Of a DNA stretch of 37,362 nucleotides, positions 8,773 to 17,606 are shown piece by piece (the first letter of the stretch is position 1; every line of letters starts with the position of its first letter). Under the pieces are notes generated by a model that ran no database searches, was not told the DNA's origin, and was given only the letters and a program-made list of their open reading frames with translations. The stretch covers positions 1 to 37,362 of the forward strand of contig NZ_JBEXCV010000091.1 of the NCBI RefSeq assembly GCF_040605455.1. Reading direction: 5' to 3'. Source of the DNA: Embleya sp040605455. Lineage in GTDB: Bacteria; Actinomycetota; Actinomycetes; Streptomycetales; Streptomycetaceae. Position numbers and translations under genes: made by a program.

Positions 8773-9390
8773 TCAGCCGCCGAAGCGCAGCCGGAAGTTG
8801 CGCAGCGACAGCGACATCAGCGGATGGCGACCGGACAGCCGACCCAACGGGCCGTCGACGGGGAACTCCCAGCGGGCGGAAGCGAGCCGCAGAGCCGTAC
8901 GCACGCGTGCGCGGCTCGTCTTCGGTCGGCCGTCGAGGGTTTGGACGATTCTGCCGGCGAGGGACCACCGTCCGGGAATCCGCAGGCGGGGCGTGAACTC
9001 GGCGCGGGCGATGCGGTGGGTGGTTTCCGCCCGTGCGTTCACCCGCCCGTGTGGGTCCTGCCGGATGTCGATGCGGGCCATGTCCTTGGGGATGCCCCAC
9101 AGGGCGCGGCCACCGTCGCGTGCGACGGCATCGTCGACCCAGATGTCGCCGATGTGTGCCCTCAGGCGCGGCCCCTCGCGTACCAGCAGCACGACGAGGA
9201 GTTCGCGGTACGCGAGCACACCGCCGGGCTCGTAGACGACCCAGGCCGCGCCGATCAGGTGACGCCCCGCGATTACGACGGGCTTGGTCCCTGAGGGCGG
9301 GGCGATGGACAGACGGCGCCTCGGGACGGCGAAGAGCGACAGGTGCAGTCGTCCGCGCAGTTCCCATGGCTCCGGCGGGTGGACGGACAC
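8773..9390 (-). CDS. Acetoacetate-decarboxylase-like (ADC superfamily) protein
   Basis: A 205-residue protein. The diagnostic stretch is AYRELLVVLLV followed about 40 residues later by GGRALWGIPKDMARI, the Gly-x-Pro-Lys segment typical of the acetoacetate decarboxylase superfamily. Many actinobacterial members are not true acetoacetate decarboxylases, and I cannot tell from sequence whether the Schiff-base lysine is functional. It lies upstream of the SRPBCC and FAD oxidoreductase genes on the same strand but 444 bases away, so it may be a separate transcript in the same pathway. It is divergent from the permease gene. Confidence 0.75.
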   Translation of the reverse strand: MSVHPPEPWELRGRLHLSLFAVPRRRLSIAPPSGTKPVVIAGRHLIGAAWVVYEPGGVLAYRELLVVLLVREGPRLRAHIGDIWVDDAVARDGGRALWGIPKDMARIDIRQDPHGRVNARAETTHRIARAEFTPRLRIPGRWSLAGRIVQTLDGRPKTSRARVRTALRLASARWEFPVDGPLGRLSGRHPLMSLSLRNFRLRFGG

Positions 9391-9774
9391 GCACGGGCTC
9401 CTCTCATCACAGGCGGCGGAGGGCGGACGGGCATGCGTGCGGGGGACGGGCGGAACGAGGCGACGCGTGCGGGCTGGTTGTCCTCGGCGTCACCGCCCAC
9501 GGTGCCATCGTGCTCGTTCCTTTTGCCCCGCGCGCGCCGATGAAAGCAGGCCGGTGATCGGGCACGACGGCCCGGACCCGCTTCCCGGCCCCCGAGGCAA
9601 CGGACACAGTGTCGCTCCCTTGACCGATGTTCTGACTCATTGTCGGTTGTGGGGTGTCTCGATTCGGCGGGAAGCTGACGCCCCGTCGGATCGTGTCCCC
9701 GGCCACCAAAGGGCCGGGGCAGGCATCCGCTACATGTGTGGGGCCGTTTCGGCCGCACCCCTCAGGGAGGTGGG
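9391..9774. other. Divergent promoter region
   Basis: These 384 bases lie between divergently read genes and must hold both promoters. A short inverted repeat ACCGA (9622-9626) / TCGGT (9643-9647), starting within a TTGACC at 9620, is a weak operator candidate. I see no gene. Confidence 0.35.
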
Positions 9775-11304
9775 ATGTCCACCCAGCACCAACCCGTCGA
9801 CAGCGCCAGGGTCGACGTGGCTCTGCCGGCCGCCGGCGAGCAGGTCAACCGGCTCAAGGCGAACTCCGTCGGTCTGGTCGGCGTCGTCTTCATGGCGGTC
9901 GCCACCGCCGCGCCGATCACCGCGATGACCGGCAACCTGCCGATCATCGCCGGCTCGGGCAACGGCATCGGCGCTCCCGCCGCCTACATCTTCGCGACCC
10001 TGGTGCTGACCATCTTCTCGGTCGGCTACGTCGCGATGGCCAAACACATCACCGCCGCCGGTGCGTTCTACGGCTTCATCTCCCACGGCCTCGGCAGGGT
10101 CACGGGCATGGCCTCGGGCCTGCTGGCGGTCCTGGCGTACATCGTCTTCGAAGCATCGATCATCGGCTTCTTCGCCGCCTCGTTCAAACAGCTCGCGAGC
10201 GACCAGTGGGGGCTCGACCTGCACTGGGGCTACTACGCGATGTTCGGCCTGCTGGTCATCGCGGGGATGGCCTTCTTCGACATCCACCTGACGGCCAAGT
10301 TCCTCGGCGTCGCGCTGATCCTGGAAATCGCGGTGCTCGCCGCCGTCTCCTTCGCGGTCTTGTTCACCGGCGGCGGCCCGGACGGCATCGTCGGCGAGGC
10401 GGTCAACCCGCTCAAGGCCCTCGACGGCGTCAACGGCAGCATGGGCGCGGCGGGCCTCGGCCTGTTCTTCGCGTTCTGGTCCTGGGTCGGCTTCGAATCG
10501 ACGGCGATGTACGGGGAAGAGTCCCGCGATCCCAAGAAGGTCGTGCCGCGAGCCACCCTCATCTCGGTGGTGGGTGTCGGCCTCTTCTACATCTTCGTCT
10601 CCTGGATGATGGTCTCCGCGGCCGGAAAGTCCGGTCTGGCCGACGCCGCGTCCGAGGGCACGCTGTTCTTCGCGCCGCTGGGCGACCACTTCGGCGACAC
10701 CTCGGTCAAGATCTTCCAGTGGCTGGTCGTCACCGGCTCCTTCGCCTGTGCGATGGCCTTCCACCAGTGCGCGTCGCGCTACCTCTACGCCATCGGCCGC
10801 GAGGGGTTCATTCACCCCGCGCTCGGCAAGACACACCCGAAGCACGGTTCCCCGTACGTCGCGTCGTTCACCCAGTCGGTCATCGCCATCGTCCTGGTGA
10901 TCTTCTTCCTCATCGCGGACATGGACCCGTCGGTGCATCTCTACGGCCTGCTGGCGCTGCTCGGCACGATGGCGATCCTGATCGTGCAGACACTGTGCTC
11001 CTTCTCGGTCGTCGGCTACTTCCACGTCCAGGGCAAGCACCCCGAGACCCGGAACTGGTTCAGCACCCTCACCGCGCCGATCCTCGGCGGCGTCGCGATG
11101 GGCGCCGTTGTCGGACTGCTCGTCTACAACATGGACACGGCGGCGGGCGCGGCGGCGGACACCCTGCTGTTCAAGCTCATCCCGTACATCGTCGGCGGGT
11201 TCTTCGTCGCGGGCATCGCCCTCGCGCTCTACATGAAGAGCAAGCGCCCCGAACGCTACGAGCAGATGGGTCGCATGGTCCTCGAAGACGCGGCCGAGCG
11301 CTGA
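9775..11304 (+). CDS. APC-superfamily amino acid / polyamine permease
   Basis: A 509-residue integral membrane protein with about 12 hydrophobic segments. Helix 1 carries the broken-helix signature of the superfamily (VATAAPITAMTGNLP), and ESTAMYGEES follows helix 6. The ATG at 9775 is chosen over an upstream in-frame ATG at 9736 because AGGGAGG stands just before it and because the longer version adds only a Gly/Arg-rich stretch. No biosynthetic or catabolic gene adjoins it, so the transported amino acid or amine is unknown. Confidence 0.88.
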   Translation: MSTQHQPVDSARVDVALPAAGEQVNRLKANSVGLVGVVFMAVATAAPITAMTGNLPIIAGSGNGIGAPAAYIFATLVLTIFSVGYVAMAKHITAAGAFYGFISHGLGRVTGMASGLLAVLAYIVFEASIIGFFAASFKQLASDQWGLDLHWGYYAMFGLLVIAGMAFFDIHLTAKFLGVALILEIAVLAAVSFAVLFTGGGPDGIVGEAVNPLKALDGVNGSMGAAGLGLFFAFWSWVGFESTAMYGEESRDPKKVVPRATLISVVGVGLFYIFVSWMMVSAAGKSGLADAASEGTLFFAPLGDHFGDTSVKIFQWLVVTGSFACAMAFHQCASRYLYAIGREGFIHPALGKTHPKHGSPYVASFTQSVIAIVLVIFFLIADMDPSVHLYGLLALLGTMAILIVQTLCSFSVVGYFHVQGKHPETRNWFSTLTAPILGGVAMGAVVGLLVYNMDTAAGAAADTLLFKLIPYIVGGFFVAGIALALYMKSKRPERYEQMGRMVLEDAAER

Positions 11305-11728
11305 TCTCTCCCTCAGGCCCCGGGCACTACGTACTTCCCTTTCGGTTCTGCGTACTTCCCGGGGCCCTGTCGTGCGCACCACCTGATCGTTGCCGCCGAC
11401 CTCTTCGCCGACCTCGCCCGCCCCGGAGATGCTGCCGCTGCCCGGCCCGTACCGCTGCCGGATGGACCGCGTCACGGTGCCCGACGTCGCTCGCCGATCC
11501 TGGTCACCGGTCCCACGTCCTCGTCGAACTCACCCCCGTCGACGAACGCCACGTCCTCGCCGCGACCCTGCGCCGGGAGCGGCACCATCCCCGGCTCCAC
11601 CCGCGACGGCGGTCCGGGGGAACGACGAGAGCAGCGGCGAATCCTCTCCCGGAAACGCTCTCGTAAACAGCCCTTTTTTCAGGCATGCACCCGAATGGGT
11701 GGGGCACAAGCGGGTCGGAGGTAAAACA
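11305..11728. other. Gene-poor stretch with a possible gene remnant
   Basis: After a hairpin (11315-11368), the plus-strand frames at about 11415-11600 give peptide fragments such as LPLPGPYRCRMDRVTV and, in another frame, VLVELTPVDERHVLAAT. They look protein-like and would join only through a frameshift. I do not recognise a family and treat this as a possible remnant only. Confidence 0.3.
11315..11368 (+). terminator. Hairpin after the permease gene
   Basis: GGCCCCGGG (11316-11324) pairs with CCCGGGGCC (11358-11366), and an inner GTAC pairs with GTAC. It begins 11 bases past the permease stop at 11304. Confidence 0.6.
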
Positions 11729-11899
11729 ATGATTCCCCTGCTGGTAGTCCTGCTTCTCGCCCTGATCCTTTTCGGTGCCGGTTTCGCTTTGAAGGCCCTG
11801 TGGTGGATCGCCGTGATCGTGCTGATCGTGTGGGCCCTCGGCTTCGTGTTCCGCTCGGCCGGCAGCGGCGGCAGCCGTGGCCGCTGGTACCGCTGGTGA
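11729..11899 (+). CDS. Small hydrophobic membrane protein (56 residues)
   Basis: The ATG at 11729 has GGAGGT 7 bases upstream. Two hydrophobic segments (MIPLLVVLLLALILFGAGF and LWWIAVIVLIVWALGFVF) are followed by a Gly/Ser/Arg tail ending RGRWYRW. This is the pattern of the short hydrophobic proteins found widely in Streptomyces, of unknown function. It may be stress-related, but nothing in the sequence shows this. It is the last gene before the assembly gap. Confidence 0.75.
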   Translation: MIPLLVVLLLALILFGAGFALKALWWIAVIVLIVWALGFVFRSAGSGGSRGRWYRW

Positions 11900-12509
11900 C
11901 AGCGCCGCCGGCATCGCGGTGACACGGTGAAAAGGGCTGTGGTGGGGCGGGCCCAAAAAGGGGGGGGCCACCCCCCAATACGAGTATGACACACCAAAAA
12001 AAAAAAAAACCNNNNNNNNNNCCGCGCGCCCGTCCGGGGTTTCAACCGTTCTATGGGGCGGCGCCCAAACCCAAACACGCCCCCCCCCCCCACAGCCCTT
12101 TTCGATATTCCCCGACGAATTCCCGAAACCGCCTCCGCGCACACGGGGAGCGGCTTTCCGGAGATGAATCCCGCTTTCGGGGGCAGGCTTCACACCACGG
12201 CCGGGGCCGCCGTGATCCCGCAGGGAATCTGCACCTCCACACGGCGACCCCGGCCTCCGCCTTTCCCTGGGCACGCACTTTGCGCGTCGAGGGTGCCGTG
12301 TCTCCACGTCGACGTCGGTGACCTCGACATCACCTACTGTGTGTCGTGGGCGGATCTACGTGTCGTGTTCGGCGCCCGGTCGGGGTTCGAGGACCACTGC
12401 TGCGGTCCGGGACGGTCGGCGTGCCGCGAAGCCGTCGAGGTTGTCGTCGGTCGGGCGCCGGCGCGCCCACAGCCGTGAGCGTTCGTCTCCGCGTCGACTC
12501 CGGCGATCC
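11900..12509. other. Low-quality contig ends and scaffold gap (Ns 12012-12021)
   Basis: Ten Ns at 12012-12021 mark a scaffold join. On the left are runs of G, C and a 14-base A run; on the right is a 13-base C run near 12083. Both suggest poor base calls at contig ends. No gene is supported between the small hydrophobic protein and the protease. A short GGACC / GGTCC repeat (12391-12408) is too weak to call a terminator. Confidence 0.85.
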
Positions 12510-15053
12510 TCAGGGCGTCGTCAACTTCTCTTCGCTGATCGGGCCGGCGGCGCACACCGCGTAACCCTGCGCGGGGAAGGGCGTGTTCTGCGCGAACACC
12601 TTGATCGTGTAGGAGCCCGGCGCCGGGTTGCCGACGCGGACGGCTTCGACCGTGTTGGCGCGGTCCAGCGGGAGACCGGTGAGTTGCGCCACGGCGCTGC
12701 GGTCGAAGCCGGGGACCTTGTTGTAGGTGTGCTCCTCGTTGCCGACGTGCATGGTGCAGTCGGGTGTGGTCACCGCGAGGTCGAGGTTGTTCTGCACGGC
12801 GCTGCCGGGGCGGTCGGTCCAGGCCAGGACGACGCGCAGGTCGTCGGTGTGGGGCCCGTCCGGCACGGTGAGGCGGTAGGTGCGACTGCCGCGTCGGGTG
12901 CCCTCCGGGTCGGCGAACGCTTCGAGCGCGTCCGGATCGGCGTCGGACAGGTCGGCCCACACCAGCCGGCGATCCGCCGGCGCATCGGGAGTGGGCAGGA
13001 CGGTGCTCAGGTCCAGCCGCCCGAAGCCCTGGTCGAAGTCGGGGTAGCCGAGATCCTGCACGGTGTGCGGCGTGCGCAGCGAGGGCAGGCGGCGCGTCGC
13101 GGCGATCAGGATGGCCTTCATGAGCGCGGCGGAGGGCGACGCGAGTCCGTGGACCTCGCGCAGGTATTGCCGGAGCACGGCGGCGGCACCGGCGACGACG
13201 GGAGCGGCCATGCTGGTGCCGCCGATGTACATGTAGTGCCCGTCGTGGTCGGGGCAGTCGCGCCAGGGCAGCCGTGGGTCCATCTGGGCGCTGCTGCTGC
13301 GGGCCGAGAGTACGAAGGTGCCGGGGGCGAGCAGGTGCGGCACGACGCTCCCGTAGTCGCTGGGGCCTCGGCTGCTGATCGCGGCAGGCAGGTCGGGGTT
13401 GCCGCATACGTGCTCGTCGCCGGCCGGCGGCAGCGGGAACTGGGGCTGCCGGAAGCGGTCCCAGGTCAGATCGGCGAGGCCGTCGTTGTCGCGGTCGGTG
13501 TCGCACGCGCCGACGGTGAGCGCGTTCTTGGCGGTGGCGGGGGTGCCGCAGGTGTTGAACTCGTGGGTTCCCTTGGGGGCGACGCCGCTGTTGCCGGCCG
13601 CGACCACCACGAGCACGTCGGGATGCTCGGCGACGAACTTGTCCACGGCGAGCGAGTATTGGTCATAGGTGCCCGAAAGCGGGTTGCCCCAGCTGAGGTT
13701 GATGATGTGCGCTCCCGCGTCGACGGCACGGGTGAGCATCGGACCCAGGCTGGGGCCCACGTGGAGTCGGTTGTCCTCGTCGAAGACGCGGAAGACGGCC
13801 GACCGGGCGCCGGGGGCGACACCGGTGATCAGGCCCCCGCTTGCCGCGCCGGAGCCGGCGATGATGCCGGCTACGTGGGTGCCGTGGCCGCAGACGTCGA
13901 ACGCGTCGCCGCCGACCAGGGATTCGTCCACGACGATGCGGTCGACGAGGTCGGGGTGGGTGCCGTCGACGCCGCTGTCGAACATGCCGACGATCTCACC
14001 CGCCCCGGTCCAGGGCACCCGCGCCGCCGGCGCGGCACCGTCGGCTCGCGGTCCGACGCGGTCCACGCCGACGAGCCGGCGGGCATGGTCGGCATAGAGC
14101 AGAGGTGGCCGATAGGGGGTGACCAGACGGGTCTCGTCCCGGGCGGCAACGACGGCGAGCAGGTCGCGCCGCCGGTCCCCGGTCAGGTCGGTGCGAAAGC
14201 GCAGCATGACATCGACGCCGGCGAGCACCTCGACGCCGGGCGTGGCCTCCAGGGCCGGGCGAAGCGTGGCGAGGTCGAGGGGGTCGTGCACCAGGACGTC
14301 GAAGGTGTCGAGGTATGGGTCCGGTGTGGCGGCGCCCTCGGCGGCGGCCAGGTGTGGACCGGCGGCACGCCGGCCGTCCCGGTCGAGCGCGTCGTCGAGC
14401 GCGCGTGTGACCGAGTCGGCGAGGCCCCAGGGGCGCACCGCGATCACCCACGACAGGTCGGCGACCAGGTCGCGTTGCTCGGGAGCGAGGCGGAGGCGGT
14501 AGGTCCCGGGCGGCTGGAATTCGGCGACGCGGGCACCGATCTCGGCGAAGGCGGTGCGACGGGCCCGGTCCAGCGGTCCGCGCAGACGTACCAGGTAGGT
14601 GTTGTACCGCGGCTCGCCCGACGGGACGGGAAGCGGCAGCGCGGTCTCCGGGTCGGCCGTGTCCTGTTCGCCCGCGCCCACGGCCCGTTCGGTGAGGTCG
14701 GCCACGAACTCCGGATCGGGCGCGACCCGATCGGCGGTGCCGGCCGCGCCGGCACCACGCGGGGGCAGCATGCTCTGCGGGCCGGCACTGCCGGGTACCG
14801 CGTTCGTCGTCGTGGTCTCGCCCCGGGCTGTGTGTTCGGCCGTGAGATCGGCGCGGACGTCGACGAGGCAGCCGGCCGCGCGCAGTCCGGTGATCCGCTC
14901 CCCGGAGGTCTCGGCGAGGATGACCCCCCGGTAGCGGTGCGTCCGGTCCCCGAGGATCGCCTCGACGCGCTCGGCCTCTCGGTCGGTGTCGAAGTAGACG
15001 GCGATGCGGTACCGCGTGTCGCGTGCTCCCTCGGGATCGGCTCTGCCGGACAT
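12510..15053 (-). CDS. Subtilisin-like serine protease (S8), cytoplasmic type
   Basis: An 847-residue protein. The catalytic triad is complete: Asp359 in MFDSGVDGTHPDL, His390 in CGHGTHVAGI and Ser614 in GGTSMAAPVVAG, with the oxyanion Asn487 in AAGNSG. The N-terminal 340 residues are unusual: a short beta-alpha unit (about 14-70), a linker, then two related units (about 148-210 and 250-320) resembling propeptide or inhibitor folds. A beta-sandwich-like C-terminal region (about 715-835) contains RTYRLTVPDG and LAWTDRPGSAVQNNLDLAV. There is no signal peptide or membrane segment, so it probably acts inside the cell. It is the last gene of a three-gene operon with the 72-residue protein (49 bases upstream) and the nucleosidase-like protein. 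A longer frame reaching 16097 is only a shadow of the upstream genes. Confidence 0.88.
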   Translation of the reverse strand: MSGRADPEGARDTRYRIAVYFDTDREAERVEAILGDRTHRYRGVILAETSGERITGLRAAGCLVDVRADLTAEHTARGETTTTNAVPGSAGPQSMLPPRGAGAAGTADRVAPDPEFVADLTERAVGAGEQDTADPETALPLPVPSGEPRYNTYLVRLRGPLDRARRTAFAEIGARVAEFQPPGTYRLRLAPEQRDLVADLSWVIAVRPWGLADSVTRALDDALDRDGRRAAGPHLAAAEGAATPDPYLDTFDVLVHDPLDLATLRPALEATPGVEVLAGVDVMLRFRTDLTGDRRRDLLAVVAARDETRLVTPYRPPLLYADHARRLVGVDRVGPRADGAAPAARVPWTGAGEIVGMFDSGVDGTHPDLVDRIVVDESLVGGDAFDVCGHGTHVAGIIAGSGAASGGLITGVAPGARSAVFRVFDEDNRLHVGPSLGPMLTRAVDAGAHIINLSWGNPLSGTYDQYSLAVDKFVAEHPDVLVVVAAGNSGVAPKGTHEFNTCGTPATAKNALTVGACDTDRDNDGLADLTWDRFRQPQFPLPPAGDEHVCGNPDLPAAISSRGPSDYGSVVPHLLAPGTFVLSARSSSAQMDPRLPWRDCPDHDGHYMYIGGTSMAAPVVAGAAAVLRQYLREVHGLASPSAALMKAILIAATRRLPSLRTPHTVQDLGYPDFDQGFGRLDLSTVLPTPDAPADRRLVWADLSDADPDALEAFADPEGTRRGSRTYRLTVPDGPHTDDLRVVLAWTDRPGSAVQNNLDLAVTTPDCTMHVGNEEHTYNKVPGFDRSAVAQLTGLPLDRANTVEAVRVGNPAPGSYTIKVFAQNTPFPAQGYAVCAAGPISEEKLTTP

Positions 15054-15102
15054 CCTGGTCTCGCTTTCGGCGAAATGGTCGCGCTGGTGGGTCGTTTCGG
15101 CG

Positions 15103-15321
15103 TCAGTCCTCCCGGTCGTCGGTGTGTGCCCAGACCTCGGCGACGGGTGCGGCCCGTTCGGTGATGCCGTCGAGCAGCCACAGTCGGGTGCGCTTCTCCC
15201 CGGCCGGCGCCGATCCGTCGGCGAGCAGGGCGGGGCCGCCCCGGGGGAGTGGCGTGAGCACGAGCTCGAACAGCAGCTCGACCTCGACGGGGAGCCGGGT
15301 GACGGTCGGCGGGTCAGGCAT
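15103..15321 (-). CDS. Small protein (72 residues) between nucleosidase and protease
   Basis: The ATG at 15321 overlaps the nucleosidase stop by 8 bases, so it is translationally coupled. The sequence begins MPDPPTVTRLPVEVELLFEL, has a beta-strand pattern in the first half, a helix-like RLWLLDGITERAAP, and an acidic end (HTDDRED). There is no membrane segment or Cys pair. I do not recognise the family. Its fixed place between two effector-like genes suggests an adaptor or inhibitor of the protease, but that is inference. Confidence 0.7.
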   Translation of the reverse strand: MPDPPTVTRLPVEVELLFELVLTPLPRGGPALLADGSAPAGEKRTRLWLLDGITERAAPVAEVWAHTDDRED

Positions 15322-16522
15322 CGTCGACGCCCGCCTCGGAGAGTCCCGCGAGCAGGCCCCACGTGGCGAGCGCACCGCAGACGCTGGTCCAGTAGCCGTA
15401 CGACTCGTAGTAGGACACCGCCCACATGGTCTGCTGGTTGAGGCGGAATTTGTGAGTGGGGAGTTCGCCGTTGATCTGGGGGTCGGACATGTTGCGGACC
15501 ACGACCCAGTCGGGCACGTGATCCGAACCCGCGTCGGTGAGGTCGGCGCAGGTCATGCCGAGCGCTGCGTCGCCCATCTCGACGGCCGATCCCTCGTGTT
15601 CCAGGCCGTTCGTGGACGTGCCGTACTCGAAGTAGTCGGTGGTCAGGACCGGGTGGAACTCGGGCATGTCCCGTGCGCCCTGCTCGATGCGGACGGTCGG
15701 GTTGTTGGCGGGCGGCTGAAGCAGCGGCCCGATGAAGGGGAAGCGGGTGGACGGTGGGCCGAGCGGTGGTTCGGCGAGCCGGTCGGCGAAGCCGCGCATG
15801 AGCGTTTGCGCGTCGTCGATCCGGCCGAGTGGGAGGGTCCAGTCGCACTTGTACGTCCGGCCGTTGAAGTCCTCGTTGTGGAACTCCTTTTGACAGCGGA
15901 ACCTCGCCGCGCGCGTGACCACCACGTCGCCCAGGGGGAAGTCGCCGAAGACGCTGCCCGAGGTGCCGATGGTGGCGATCACCCGCGGCCGGACCTCGTC
16001 GATGATCTGCTCGAAGAAGTCCCGGACGGGCAGGGTGGCGGTGCCTTCGCCGGTCTTGCGACCGTCCTGGTTGAGGTGGAGTTCGGACTTCACGCACAGC
16101 ACGTCCAAGTCGCCGAGCTTGACCGGGAAGTACGAACCCAGGCGTGGCGGTCGGGCGGCGAGCGAGGGCGCTCCATTTCTGATCAGCGGCCGGTAGTGCT
16201 CCTCGAAGCGGCGGGTGTACCGATACCAGCGCAGTCGCCCGAAGCCTTGGGTGAACACGTCGGCGAGGGCGTTTTGTTCGGCGACGGTCCAGGTGATCAC
16301 GACGACGTCGGCACGCGGCAACGCGGCCTCGGGAGACGGTTCGACGTCGAAGGGCTGTGGGACGGGCGCGAGCCCGTCGGGGAAGACGATCCCGAGGTTG
16401 GCGGCGAGGACGGGGCCTTCCGGCGCCGCGGCCAGGTCCGGCGACAGTTCGAGGTCGGCCGGCGTGATCCCGGCGGACAGCAGGGCGCGGGCGATGTCGA
16501 CTCGCTCGTCGAGGGTGTCCAT
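15314..16522 (-). CDS. Nucleoside phosphorylase / MTA-SAH nucleosidase-like protein
   Basis: A 402-residue protein of the PNP_UDP fold. An N-terminal helical segment (about 1-30) precedes the core. Core features: ADVVVITWTVAEQNAL (71-86), IGTSGSVFGDFPLGDVVV (185-202, the phosphate- or ribose-side strand-turn), GSAVEMGDAALG (311-322, the Glu-Met motif that contacts the ribose) and VVRNMSDP (341-348), where Asp347 matches the catalytic Asp of MTA/SAH nucleosidases. The expected reaction is cleavage of an N-glycosidic bond of a nucleoside or nucleotide signal. The ATG at 16522 has AAAGG upstream. It heads the operon with the 72-residue protein and the subtilase. Whether it is an enzyme or a nucleotide sensor is not shown by the sequence. 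Confidence 0.8.
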   Translation of the reverse strand: MDTLDERVDIARALLSAGITPADLELSPDLAAAPEGPVLAANLGIVFPDGLAPVPQPFDVEPSPEAALPRADVVVITWTVAEQNALADVFTQGFGRLRWYRYTRRFEEHYRPLIRNGAPSLAARPPRLGSYFPVKLGDLDVLCVKSELHLNQDGRKTGEGTATLPVRDFFEQIIDEVRPRVIATIGTSGSVFGDFPLGDVVVTRAARFRCQKEFHNEDFNGRTYKCDWTLPLGRIDDAQTLMRGFADRLAEPPLGPPSTRFPFIGPLLQPPANNPTVRIEQGARDMPEFHPVLTTDYFEYGTSTNGLEHEGSAVEMGDAALGMTCADLTDAGSDHVPDWVVVRNMSDPQINGELPTHKFRLNQQTMWAVSYYESYGYWTSVCGALATWGLLAGLSEAGVDDA

Positions 16523-16992
16523 GATGCGGCCTTTCGAAAATCGTTCCCGGCCGGCCCCGCGTCGGTGTGTCGGTTCCTCGCCGGCGTGCGCCTCAGTCGG
16601 GGTCCGGGAGTTGCTCGTGCACCGGACAGGGGCGGCAGGTCGACGGCGGCTCACGCGAACCTGGTTCCGCGTTCGGCGACGGACCGATGTCGCTACCGAC
16701 GACACGCACGTCCATGAATCCAGTGCAGCACGAACCGACCGCTTTGCGCCTGTCGCGCACGACGCCGAGGCCATGACCGGTAGCGTTGTGTTGATGGGCG
16801 ATCATGTTCGGTACGCGTTTCGGCGCGAGTGCTCGACGTACCTCGTCGTCCCGGTAGCCGGCCGGTGAGCCGTGTCGTCGCCCGGTTCGCGGTGGCGCAC
16901 CGCACCGGCGCGTGTGACCGGGTCGGCATCGTCGATGCGGCCCTTGTACGAGGACTGGTTCCTGCTTCCGCGCGGAGCCGTGCGCGGCCGAC
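16523..16992. other. Gene-free region upstream of the nucleosidase-protease operon
   Basis: These 470 bases hold the operon promoter (minus strand) and the 3' end of the TetR transcript. A small inverted repeat, GAACC-T-GGTTC (16657-16667), could be an operator. No frame shows recognisable coding content. Confidence 0.4.
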
Positions 16993-17595
16993 TCAGGTGG
17001 GTTTCGCCCCGAGGAAGCGTGTCAGCACCAACCGCAGCATCGGGGCCTGATCCAGGGGCGCGAAGTCCGGGTCGGTGGCGATGCGGGCGAAGAGGCCGTC
17101 GATCTGGGCGGCCACCCACGTCGCGGCCCCGGCCGGGTCCAGCGTGTCGTCGATCCGACCGGCTGCGGCCGCGCGGCGCAGCAGGTCGGCGATGCCGGCG
17201 CGCAGTTGGCGGTCGTTGCGGGCGACAAGGGCGGCGATGCCCTCGTCGCGCTGGGCCTCGGCGGCGGTGTCCAGGGTCAGGCTCGCGTACGTGGGGTCGG
17301 CCGCGAGCCGTACCACCGCGTCGATCAGGCCGAACAGCGCGGCCAGCGCGTCTTGTGCGTGCGCCAGTTCGGCGAGGTAGGCCGCGGTCTCGACGCCTTC
17401 CTGTTCGATCAGGGCGACGATGATCGCGTGCTTGCTGGGGAAGTAGTGGAAGACGTTCCCGGGGCTCATGCCCGCGCGTGCGCAGATGTCCGCCGTCCGG
17501 GTGCCGTGGAACCCCTTGTCGGCGAAGCAAGCCGCGGCGGCCTCGAGGATCTGGCGGCGTTTGGCGGCGTGTTTGACCGGGTCGACTGTACGCAT
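16993..17595 (-). CDS. TetR/AcrR-family transcriptional regulator
   Basis: A 200-residue one-component repressor. The N-terminal DNA-binding domain is typical: RRQILEAAAACFADKGFHGT, then the helix-turn-helix TADICARAGMSPGNVFHYFPSK (about 34-55). The C-terminal helical domain, which binds the ligand, shows no recognisable specificity. The ATG at 17595 faces an inverted repeat, CCTACC / GGTAGG, 12 bases upstream, which may be its own operator. A second, stronger TetR-type palindrome lies before the divergent ABC permease, so control of that permease is likely. Confidence 0.88.
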   Translation of the reverse strand: MRTVDPVKHAAKRRQILEAAAACFADKGFHGTRTADICARAGMSPGNVFHYFPSKHAIIVALIEQEGVETAAYLAELAHAQDALAALFGLIDAVVRLAADPTYASLTLDTAAEAQRDEGIAALVARNDRQLRAGIADLLRRAAAAGRIDDTLDPAGAATWVAAQIDGLFARIATDPDFAPLDQAPMLRLVLTRFLGAKPT

Positions 17596-17606
17596 GACCT
17601 GCTCAC

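Noticed and set aside
12318..15164. 948-residue plus-strand frame across the protease gene
   Set aside because: Gly/Arg/Val-rich shadow with no domains; the opposite strand carries a full subtilase with catalytic triad.
15314..16097. Extension of the subtilase frame to 16097 as a 1195-residue protein
   Set aside because: The added sequence is Arg/Pro/His-rich and overlaps the nucleosidase and the 72-residue gene, both better supported.
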